DNA of 12,730 nucleotides from Acidobacteriota bacterium. Its GTDB lineage: Bacteria; Acidobacteriota; Terriglobia; UBA7540. Under the pieces are notes generated by a model. The model saw nothing but the letters and a program-made list of their open reading frames with translations. It was not told the origin of the DNA and made no database searches. The DNA is taken from contig JAKAWN010000159.1 in NCBI GenBank assembly GCA_021827245.1, positions 887 through 13,616 of the forward strand, given 5' to 3'. Both the position numbers and the translations under genes were made by a program. Below, in pieces: positions 5,645 to 12,730 of the stretch (positions within the stretch are counted from its first letter, which is position 1; every line of letters begins with the position of its first letter).

Positions 5645-7801
5645 ATGCCAAGGGTAGTGCCGTTAGAGAAAATTCGGAACATCGGCATCATGGCTCATAT
5701 CGATGCCGGCAAGACCACCACGACGGAGCGGATTCTCTTTTATACGGGGATCACACATAAGATGGGCGAGGTGCATGAAGGCACTGCTGTCATGGACTGG
5801 ATGGAGCAGGAGCAGGAGCGAGGGATCACCATCACCTCCGCCGCGACCACCTGTTTCTGGAACAATTACCGGATCAATATTATTGATACACCGGGACACG
5901 TGGACTTCACGGTAGAAGTTGAAAGGTCGCTCCGTGTGCTTGACGGAGCGATTGCCATTTTGGGCGCTGTGGAAGGGGTCGAGCCGCAGACAGAGGCCGT
6001 TTGGCGACAAGCCGACAAGTATCGCGTTCCCCGGATGGTTTTTGTGAACAAAATGGACCGAGTTGGAGCGGATTACGAAGCCTGCATCAAGCAGCTCCGT
6101 TCCAAGGTTCATGCCAATCCGATTCCGATCCAGTGGCCAATCGGGTCGGAAGATAATTTCCATGGCGTCGTTGATCTTGTCCAGCAGAAAGCATTCGTGT
6201 GGAAGGAAGAGACCCTGGGAGCCAAGTTTGAGGTTGAAGATATTCCCGAAAGCCTGATCGATGTCGCGCGTCAGCGCAGGGAACAATTGATTGAAACCCT
6301 GGGTGAAGCTGATGACCACATTCTCGAAAAGTACGTTCGCGGCGAGGATGTTACCGTCGAGGAAATTCAAGCTGCTCTTCGGCGAGCCACCATTGGCCTG
6401 AAGGTTGTTCCTGTCCTGTGTGGCGCGGCTTTCAAGAACAAGGGAGTTCAGCCTCTGCTTGATGCGGTCGTTGCTTATCTCCCATCCCCCGTTGATATCC
6501 CTCCGATTGAAGGTGTCAATCCAACCAACGAAGAAGAAAAGGTTATCCGCCAGGCGTCGGACGAGGAGCCTTTTTCCGCACTGGTCTTTAAGATTATGAC
6601 TGATCCCTTTGTAGGCCAACTTGCTTTCATGAGGGTTTATTCCGGGTCGCTCAAGAGTGGCGATACGGTCTATAACCCGCGGCGTGACCGGCGCGAGCGC
6701 ATCGGGCGATTGCTCAAAATGCATGCCAACAAGCGCGAAGAGATCAGCGAAGTTCTTGCGGGCGATATCGCCGCTGCGGTGGGACTGAAGAGCGTTTCGA
6801 CAGGCGACACTGTGTGTGACGAATCTGCTTCCGTGGTCTTTGAAGCGATGGAGTTTCCGGCTCCTGTGATTTCAGTGGCAATTGAACCCAAGACCAAGGC
6901 GGACCAGGAAAAGCTGGCTGGTTCTCTTGGCAAGCTGATGCAGGAAGATCCCACTTTTCACGTCCACACTGACCCTGATACCGGGGAGACGCTGATATCC
7001 GGCATGGGCGAACTTCACCTTGAAATTCTGGTTGACCGGTTGATGCGTGAGTTCAAGGTGGGCGCCAACGTGGGACGTCCCCAGGTGGCTTACCGGGAAA
7101 CGATCAGCAAAGCGAGCGAGGCGGAAGGGAAGTACGTGCGGCAGACAGGTGGCCGGGGACAGTACGGCCATGTGGTCCTGCAAATCGAGCCGCTTCCTCA
7201 CCTTGACCCCGCTCTCATTGCCGAATTTGCGAAGAAAAAGTCCACTAATCGATTTGAGAGCGATCTGCAATTGCTCTTCATCGATGGAATCGTCAGCGGC
7301 GTCGTGCCGCGCGAATACATCCCGGCTGTGTATAGCGGCGTGCGTGAGGCAATGGAAGGCGGAGTCCTTGCCGGATATGAGATGACCGGGATTCAGGCTA
7401 AGCTGATTGACGGTTCATATCACGAGGTGGACTCTTCTGAAATAGCCTTCAAAATCGCAGCTTCTATAGGGTTCAAGGAGGCGGCCAGGCGGGCTCGGCC
7501 GATTCTGTTGGAGCCTGTTATGAGAGTTGAGGTCGTGGTCCCTGAGGAATATATGGGTGATGTTCTGGGTGATCTCAATGCTCGTCGGGGACGGGTCGAG
7601 GGCATGGAAAAACGCGGTTCGACGCAGATTATCCGTTCCACCGTGCCGCTTGCGGAGATGTTTGGTTATGCGACGGACCTCCGATCGCGTACCCAGGGAC
7701 GCGGATCGTATTCAATGCATTTCGCGCGATATGAGCCGGCCCCGGCTTCGGTTTCAGAAGAGGTTGTGGCTCGTGTTCAGGGACGTACGGTAGAGAAATA
7801 A
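5645..7801 (+). CDS. fusA: elongation factor G (translocation GTPase)
   Basis: EF-G moves tRNAs and mRNA through the ribosome by GTP hydrolysis and, with RRF, recycles ribosomes. The G domain shows AHIDAGKT (residues 17-24), RGITI (59-63), DTPGH (81-85) and NKMD (135-138). Later parts include [16 protein letters not shown] in domain [10 protein letters not shown] in domain [10 protein letters not shown] at the domain IV tip including the conserved His, and [19 protein letters not shown] near the end. Length is 718, slightly long (E. coli 704, Thermus 691): a stretch of about 20 extra residues sits near residues 518-541 of domain IV. I chose ATG 5645 because [15 protein letters not shown] is the usual N-terminus. 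An in-frame GTG at 5597 and a CTG at 5627 (with a better-spaced AAGGAGG) would add unrelated residues. Confidence 0.97.
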   Translation: MPRVVPLEKIRNIGIMAHIDAGKTTTTERILFYTGITHKMGEVHEGTAVMDWMEQEQERGITITSAATTCFWNNYRINIIDTPGHVDFTVEVERSLRVLDGAIAILGAVEGVEPQTEAVWRQADKYRVPRMVFVNKMDRVGADYEACIKQLRSKVHANPIPIQWPIGSEDNFHGVVDLVQQKAFVWKEETLGAKFEVEDIPESLIDVARQRREQLIETLGEADDHILEKYVRGEDVTVEEIQAALRRATIGLKVVPVLCGAAFKNKGVQPLLDAVVAYLPSPVDIPPIEGVNPTNEEEKVIRQASDEEPFSALVFKIMTDPFVGQLAFMRVYSGSLKSGDTVYNPRRDRRERIGRLLKMHANKREEISEVLAGDIAAAVGLKSVSTGDTVCDESASVVFEAMEFPAPVISVAIEPKTKADQEKLAGSLGKLMQEDPTFHVHTDPDTGETLISGMGELHLEILVDRLMREFKVGANVGRPQVAYRETISKASEAEGKYVRQTGGRGQYGHVVLQIEPLPHLDPALIAEFAKKKSTNRFESDLQLLFIDGIVSGVVPREYIPAVYSGVREAMEGGVLAGYEMTGIQAKLIDGSYHEVDSSEIAFKIAASIGFKEAARRARPILLEPVMRVEVVVPEEYMGDVLGDLNARRGRVEGMEKRGSTQIIRSTVPLAEMFGYATDLRSRTQGRGSYSMHFARYEPAPASVSEEVVARVQGRTVEK

Positions 7802-7848
7802 GGCAAGGATGTGCAGGTGACACCAGGGTTCTTCGAATTCCAACAGTG

Positions 7849-7858
7849 AGGCGATAGG
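7849..7858 (+). promoter_or_regulatory. AGGCGATAGG block before tuf, identical to that before fusA
   Basis: The same ten-base word as at 5632-5641, ending two bases before the tuf ATG. The GAGG at 7848-7851 is the likely SD with nine bases of spacing. Confidence 0.5.
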
Positions 7859-7860
7859 GT

Positions 7861-9051
<1,191 letters not shown>

Positions 9052-9061
9052 GCGAGCCAAA

Positions 9062-9391
9062 ATGCTTCATCAGAAAATAAGAATCCGGCTGAAGGCTTTT
9101 GATCACAGGGTACTGGACCAGTCAGCGGCTGACATTGTCTCGACCGCCAAGCGGTCTGGAGCGCAGGTGGACGGGACGGTGACGCTTCCGACAGTGAAGA
9201 ATAAGTATTGCGTCCTGCGGTCGCCCCACTCGGACAAGAAGTCGCGCGAGCAGTTTGAGATCCGCACGCACAAGCGGCTGGTGGACATTCTGGAGCCGAC
9301 CGCGCAGACGATTGATGCGCTGACGAAACTGGACCTTCCTGCCGGTGTTGACATTGAAATCAAGGCATTCGGGAAGGAGCACGCAAAATAG
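9062..9391 (+). CDS. rpsJ: 30S ribosomal protein S10
   Basis: S10 is a head protein of the small subunit and, in bacteria with NusB, also the NusE subunit of antitermination complexes. The 109 residues include [18 protein letters not shown] (4-21), the long loop [38 protein letters not shown] (42-79), and [12 protein letters not shown] near the end. It is a few residues longer than usual at the C-terminus (FGKEHAK). ATG 9062 lies only 10 bp after the tuf stop and has no recognisable SD, so translation probably depends on ribosomes finishing tuf. This close join links the str and S10 clusters. Confidence 0.98.
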   Translation: MLHQKIRIRLKAFDHRVLDQSAADIVSTAKRSGAQVDGTVTLPTVKNKYCVLRSPHSDKKSREQFEIRTHKRLVDILEPTAQTIDALTKLDLPAGVDIEIKAFGKEHAK

Positions 9392-9420
9392 TTGCGGAGT
9401 TAGGATCGCGGAGCGGTTCG

Positions 9421-9456
9421 ATGGCAACTTTGATTGCACGAAGATCATTATGTTGA
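9421..9456 (+). other. possible 11-codon upstream ORF overlapping the rplC start
   Basis: ATG 9421, with GGAG (9410-9413) seven bases upstream, opens [11 protein letters not shown] and stops at TGA 9454-9456, overlapping the rplC ATG at 9450. The rplC start itself has only a weak GAAG upstream. The arrangement would suit coupled reinitiation, but such a short ORF may be chance. Confidence 0.25.
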
Positions 9457-10091
9457 AGGCAATTCTTGGTAAGAAACTCGGCACGACGCAGATCTTCGCG
9501 GAAAACGGCGACGTTGTTCCCGTGACGGTTCTGAAGGCGGGACCTTGCGTGGTAATTCAGCGCAAGACCGCGACCAAGGATGGCTACGACGCGGCCCAGC
9601 TCGGCCTGGTGGAGGTTCCGCCGCCGCGCCGGATGACGAAGCCGCTGGAAGGACACTTTAAGCGTGCCGGAGCAAATCCTGCGCGCTTTCTGCGGGAGGT
9701 TCGGCTGGACAAGGAGTCCGGAGAGGTCAAAGCAGGCGATAAAGTCCTTGTGGATATCTTCGCGGCCAATGACACGGTTGACGTTATAGGTACATCGAAA
9801 GGCCGGGGGTTTGCGGGGTTCCATAAGAGGCACCATTTCGGTGGCGGCGGCGCTGCGCACGGATCAATGTTTCACCGTGCCCCGGGATCAATTGGTGCAT
9901 CGGCCTTTCCTTCGCGGGTTATGAAAGGAATGCGTGCGGCGGGACATATGGGTGTCAGCCGCGTAACTGTTCGCAACCTGCGCGTGGTCCAGGTTTTGCC
10001 GGACGACAACGCGCTCCTGGTGGAAGGGGCCGTCCCGGGTCCTGACGGCGGTTACGTCGTCGTGCGAAAGGCGCGGGCTCCGCACAAGTGA
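9450..10091 (+). CDS. rplC: 50S ribosomal protein L3
   Basis: L3 helps start large-subunit assembly and reaches toward the peptidyl transferase centre through a long loop. The 213 residues show [28 protein letters not shown] (6-33), [24 protein letters not shown] (116-139), and the loop [27 protein letters not shown] (142-168). The position matching the methylated Gln150 of E. coli L3 is Ala150 here, as in many bacteria outside the gammaproteobacteria. The frame is open to 9345, but [11 protein letters not shown] at ATG 9450 is the usual N-terminus; the upstream extension overlaps rpsJ and is unrelated. The SD is weak. Confidence 0.97.
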   Translation: MLKAILGKKLGTTQIFAENGDVVPVTVLKAGPCVVIQRKTATKDGYDAAQLGLVEVPPPRRMTKPLEGHFKRAGANPARFLREVRLDKESGEVKAGDKVLVDIFAANDTVDVIGTSKGRGFAGFHKRHHFGGGGAAHGSMFHRAPGSIGASAFPSRVMKGMRAAGHMGVSRVTVRNLRVVQVLPDDNALLVEGAVPGPDGGYVVVRKARAPHK

Positions 10092-10128
10092 GATTTGAGC
10101 GATCGGCAGATAGAGAAGGCTAAGACAC

Positions 10129-10752
10129 ATGGCAACCGTGGAAGTAAAAAATCTGGAAGGGGAGAAAGTCAGAGACCTCGAACTTGCCGATGAGGTGTTC
10201 GGCACCAAGCCCAACAGCAGCCTGCTTTGGGAGGCTACGCGGGCTTTTCTGGCGAGCCAGCGCCGCGGGACGCACTCGACCAAGAGCCGGGGCGAGGTTT
10301 CCGGCGGCGGCAAGAAGCCTTGGCGGCAGAAGGGCACCGGGCGTGCCCGTTCAGGCAGTATTCGAAGCACGTTGTGGCGCCATGGGTCGATCGCTCATGG
10401 CCCCAAGCCGCGTGATTATGCCATCAAGCTTCCGAGGAAGGTTCTGGAAGGCGCATTGCGTTCGGCACTGGCTGTGAAATTTCAGGAAAACAAAATGACC
10501 GTGGTAGATCACCTGAGTCTGGCTGAGCCTAAGACGAAGTCTTTTATCGCTGCCCTTAACAAGCTGGAAGTTGGACCGGGCACGCTTCTAGTGAGCGACA
10601 CGCGAGACCGAAATCTGGAGTTGTCCTCGCGGAACGTTGCGGGTTGCGATCTGGTCCGCCACAATGAAATCCATGCGTATCATGTCTTGAGCCATGACCG
10701 GTTGTTGATTTCCGAGGGCGCGCTGACGCGGCTGCAGGAGGCGCTGCGATGA
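10129..10752 (+). CDS. rplD: 50S ribosomal protein L4
   Basis: L4 binds domain I of 23S rRNA, and its extended loop lines the peptide exit tunnel. Residues 44-98 form the basic loop with THSTKSRGEVSGGGKKPWRQKGTGRARSGSIRSTLWRHGSIAHGPKPRDY, where the family signature PWRQKGTGRAR is exact; the globular domain surrounds it. Length 207 is normal. In E. coli, L4 represses the S10 operon through its leader; here rpsJ follows tuf by 10 bp, leaving no space for such a leader before rpsJ. AGAAGG (10114-10119) lies nine bases before ATG 10129. The stop codon overlaps the start of rplW (ATGA). Confidence 0.97.
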   Translation: MATVEVKNLEGEKVRDLELADEVFGTKPNSSLLWEATRAFLASQRRGTHSTKSRGEVSGGGKKPWRQKGTGRARSGSIRSTLWRHGSIAHGPKPRDYAIKLPRKVLEGALRSALAVKFQENKMTVVDHLSLAEPKTKSFIAALNKLEVGPGTLLVSDTRDRNLELSSRNVAGCDLVRHNEIHAYHVLSHDRLLISEGALTRLQEALR

Positions 10753-11054
10753 GGAAAAGCGGCCACCAGGTTATCCGGAAACCCGTCATTACCGAGAAGA
10801 GCGTGGATTTGAGGGATGCGGCGCTGACTCTTTGCTTCCAGGTGGACCGGGACGCCAATAAGCGAGAAATTCAGGAGGCTGTGGAAGAGATGTTTACGGA
10901 GCTTAGGGATAAGGTCGACTCGGTTCACACGGCTTCCTTCCAAGGAAAGGTTCGAAGGCGCGGCTGGACCAGCGGAAAACGTCCGGATTGGAAGAAAGCT
11001 TATGTCAAGCTGAAGCCGGGAACAAAGGTTCCCGAGTACGCGGAGACCGTGTAG
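10749..11054 (+). CDS. rplW: 50S ribosomal protein L23
   Basis: L23 sits at the tunnel exit and is the docking site for trigger factor and signal recognition particle. The 101 residues include IRKPVITEKSVDLRD (9-23), VDRDANKREIQEAVEEMF (32-49) and GKVRRRGWTSGKRPDWKKAYVKLKPG (66-91), with the exposed Glu of the EAVEEMF helix where trigger factor binds in E. coli L23. The start ATG overlaps the rplD stop by four bases (ATGA at 10749-10752), so the two are translationally coupled. Confidence 0.97.
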   Translation: MRKSGHQVIRKPVITEKSVDLRDAALTLCFQVDRDANKREIQEAVEEMFTELRDKVDSVHTASFQGKVRRRGWTSGKRPDWKKAYVKLKPGTKVPEYAETV

Positions 11055-11084
11055 TCAAGACGATTTTCGAGCGGGCAGACGATT

Positions 11085-11912
11085 ATGGGAATTAAAACGT
11101 ACAGGCCGTACACGGAAACAAGAAGATATCAAACCGGGCCAAGCTTTGAAGAGCTTACGGCCTCGAAACCCCATAAGCCGCTTCTGGAACCGAAAGACCG
11201 TATCTCAGGGCGCAACAATCAAGGTCAAATTACGATTTGGCGCCGCGGCGGAGGGCACAAGCGCCACTATCGGGTGATCGATTTCAAGCGGGATAAGGTC
11301 GGGATTTCGGCACGGGTGGCGACCATCGAGTACGACCCGAACAGATCAGCCTTCATTTCTCTGCTGCACTATGCTGATGGCGAGAAACGTTATATTCTTT
11401 ACCCGCAGGGACTCAAGGTCGGAGACCAGGTTGTCGCCGGCCCGGAAGCTGACATCGTAGTTGGGAATTCGCTGGCGTTAAAAAACATCCCTCTTGGAAC
11501 CATGGTTCACAACCTCGAGTTACGGCCCGGAAAGGGCGGGCAGTTGGTCAGGAGCGCTGGAGGCGGTGCCCAGGTTGTAGCTAAAGAGGGTGATTACGCT
11601 CAGGTTCGGCTACCCTCGGGTGAAGTCCGGCGGCTGCATATGGATTGCATCGCTACGATCGGCCAGGTGGGGAATCTGGATCATGAAAACATTACTATTG
11701 GCAAGGCCGGTCGAAAGCGTTGGCGTGGAATCCGTCCTACGGTTCGTGGCGTGGCAATGAATCCTGTTGACCATCCCTTGGGCGGAGGAGAGGGCAAGAC
11801 GTCAGGTGGACGCCACCCTGTGACGCCGTGGGGGAAGCCCACGAGGGGATTCAAGACGCGTCAGAACAAGCTGACCGATCGTTATATTGTCAGGCGACGC
11901 GAAAAGAAATAG
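11085..11912 (+). CDS. rplB: 50S ribosomal protein L2
   Basis: L2 is a core 23S rRNA-binding protein needed for subunit joining and peptidyl transferase integrity. The 275 residues show [29 protein letters not shown] (41-69), [25 protein letters not shown] (83-107) and [33 protein letters not shown] (from about 220). The essential His229 of E. coli corresponds to His230 here and is kept; the next conserved His of DHPH is Leu (DHPL), a variation that I think also occurs elsewhere. The start [14 protein letters not shown] at ATG 11085 is typical, though no strong SD is visible. It is 30 bp after rplW and 10 bp before rpsS. Confidence 0.98.
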   Translation: MGIKTYRPYTETRRYQTGPSFEELTASKPHKPLLEPKDRISGRNNQGQITIWRRGGGHKRHYRVIDFKRDKVGISARVATIEYDPNRSAFISLLHYADGEKRYILYPQGLKVGDQVVAGPEADIVVGNSLALKNIPLGTMVHNLELRPGKGGQLVRSAGGGAQVVAKEGDYAQVRLPSGEVRRLHMDCIATIGQVGNLDHENITIGKAGRKRWRGIRPTVRGVAMNPVDHPLGGGEGKTSGGRHPVTPWGKPTRGFKTRQNKLTDRYIVRRREKK

Positions 11913-11922
11913 GGAGGAAAGG

Positions 11923-12228
11923 TTGTCGAGATCGCTTAGGAAAGGGCCTTTTATCGATGATCACCTGATCAAGAAGATCGAACTGCTCAACCGGCGGTTT
12001 GAAAAGAAGGTGGTCAAAACCTGGTCAAGACGTTCGACGATCGTTCCGGAGATGGTCGGGCACACGATCGCCGTGCATAACGGCAAGAAGTTTATTCCCG
12101 TCTATGTCACGGAAAACATGGTGGGACACAAGCTGGGCGAGTTTTCTCCTACACGCACGTTCAAGGGCCACGGCGTGAAGGTTGCGACCGAACGAACCGC
12201 AACCCCTGCTCCGAGGCAGGCGGTTTAA
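11923..12228 (+). CDS. rpsS: 30S ribosomal protein S19
   Basis: S19 binds with S13 in the small-subunit head near the A-site finger. The 101 residues include [19 protein letters not shown] (2-20) and [50 protein letters not shown] (34-83), near identical to the family consensus. The C-terminus ([12 protein letters not shown]) is about nine residues longer than the usual 92. The start is TTG at 11923: GGAGG (11913-11917) lies five bases upstream and [10 protein letters not shown] is the standard beginning. An open extension to 11887 overlaps rplB and is unrelated. This TTGTCGAR start with GGAGGAAA upstream closely resembles the start of rpsB. Confidence 0.97.
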   Translation: MSRSLRKGPFIDDHLIKKIELLNRRFEKKVVKTWSRRSTIVPEMVGHTIAVHNGKKFIPVYVTENMVGHKLGEFSPTRTFKGHGVKVATERTATPAPRQAV

Positions 12229-12256
12229 AACGAGAATCGAAGACCTGGAACTGATG

Positions 12257-12604
12257 ATGGAAGCAAGAGCAACAAGCAAGTATTTGCGGGTTTCACCTCA
12301 GAAGGCCCGGCTGGTAGTCGATCTGGTCCGGGGACAGAACGTCAACGAGGCGCTCGATACCCTGCGTTTTACCAAGAAGCGGGTAGCTCGGGAAGTGTTG
12401 AAGATTCTGCAGGCTGCAATCGCCAATGCTGAGCAGAAGTCTGACTCGGTTGATGTTGACGAGCTGGTGGTTTCCAAGGCTTATGTGAACGAGGGACCGC
12501 GCATGAAGCGGGTTCGGCCTGCTCCGATGGGCCGAGCTTATCGCTACCAGCGGCGCATGAGCCATATTACTCTGGTCGTCAAAACGCCAGAATCAAAAGA
12601 GTAG
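12257..12604 (+). CDS. rplV: 50S ribosomal protein L22
   Basis: L22 spans the large subunit, and its long beta hairpin lines the exit tunnel; changes in that loop cause macrolide resistance elsewhere. The 115 residues show MEARATSKYLRVSPQKARLVVDLVRG (1-26), QAAIANAEQ (52-60), and the hairpin GPRMKRVRPAPMGRAYRYQRRMSHITLVV (80-108), which looks intact. Two adjacent ATGs (12254 and 12257) are in frame; I chose 12257 because the family normally begins M(E/K)ARA, and GGAA (12248-12251) gives better spacing. An upstream extension to 12182 overlaps rpsS and is spurious. It follows rpsS by 28 bp. Confidence 0.96.
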   Translation: MEARATSKYLRVSPQKARLVVDLVRGQNVNEALDTLRFTKKRVAREVLKILQAAIANAEQKSDSVDVDELVVSKAYVNEGPRMKRVRPAPMGRAYRYQRRMSHITLVVKTPESKE

Positions 12605-12685
12605 CGGTGTGAGCGCGAGGCTGCAATCTCCGGCTTGCGACCGGGGAGGGCGGAGCCGATGTGGGATTGACAGAGGAGGTTGCTG

Positions 12686-12730
12686 GTGGGCCAAAAGGTA
12701 CATCCTTACGGATTTCGTCTTGGAAACATC
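12686..12730 (+). CDS. rpsC: 30S ribosomal protein S3, 5' end only
   Basis: The 15 codons before the window ends read MGQKVHPYGFRLGNI, the standard N-terminus of S3, which helps form the mRNA entry site and its helicase. The start is GTG at 12686, with GAGGAGG (12673-12679) six bases upstream. The position after rplV is the normal S10-operon order; rplP and rpmC would be expected next, outside the window. The 81-bp gap before it contains a weak hairpin (12628-12648) with one bulged base. Confidence 0.93.
   Translation, partial: MGQKVHPYGFRLGNI

Noticed and set aside
12628..12648. Weak hairpin in the rplV-rpsC gap as a terminator
   Set aside because: The stem is short with a bulge and has no T tract; rpsC follows immediately with a strong SD.

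Overview
This window is a dense, single-strand block of translation genes from a bacterial chromosome. All 18 genes lie on the + strand. In order they encode L13, S9, S2, EF-Ts, UMP kinase, ribosome recycling factor, S12, S7, EF-G, EF-Tu, S10, L3, L4, L23, L2, S19, L22 and the first 15 codons of S3. Every product was recognised from its own sequence. The likely host is an acidobacterium (Acidobacteriota) or a near relative. The basis is the EF-Tu N-terminus, the rplM-rpsI-rpsB-tsf order and a moderately GC-rich composition. That placement is inference from remembered sequences, not from a search.

Layout: positions 1-370 have no confident gene and hold the probable promoter and leader of the first cluster, including an 11-bp tandem repeat and a 13-bp palindrome. 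Positions 371-4417 hold rplM-rpsI-rpsB-tsf-pyrH-frr: two large- and small-subunit proteins, an elongation factor with its nucleotide exchange function, pyrimidine nucleotide supply, and recycling. A 138-bp gap with a good promoter candidate (TTGACA plus an extended -10) separates this from the str cluster (rpsL-rpsG-fusA-tuf, 4556-9051). Only 10 bp after tuf the S10 cluster begins (rpsJ-rplC-rplD-rplW-rplB-rpsS-rplV-rpsC) and runs off the right edge. The str and S10 clusters therefore look like one transcription unit.

The genes themselves are ordinary housekeeping genes; I see no mobile element, CRISPR array, tRNA, rRNA or defence gene. The points of interest are finer. The tuf gene has an extreme G-ending codon bias unlike its neighbours (all 29 threonines are ACG). 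EF-G appears to carry an insertion of about 20 residues in domain IV. S2 has an acidic tail of about 115 residues. Several intergenic gaps hold clear RNA hairpins at places where autoregulation or attenuation would be expected (before rpsB, before tsf, between rpsL and rpsG, and before fusA). Three genes start with TTG and two with GTG, and fusA and tuf share an identical 10-base block just before their start codons.
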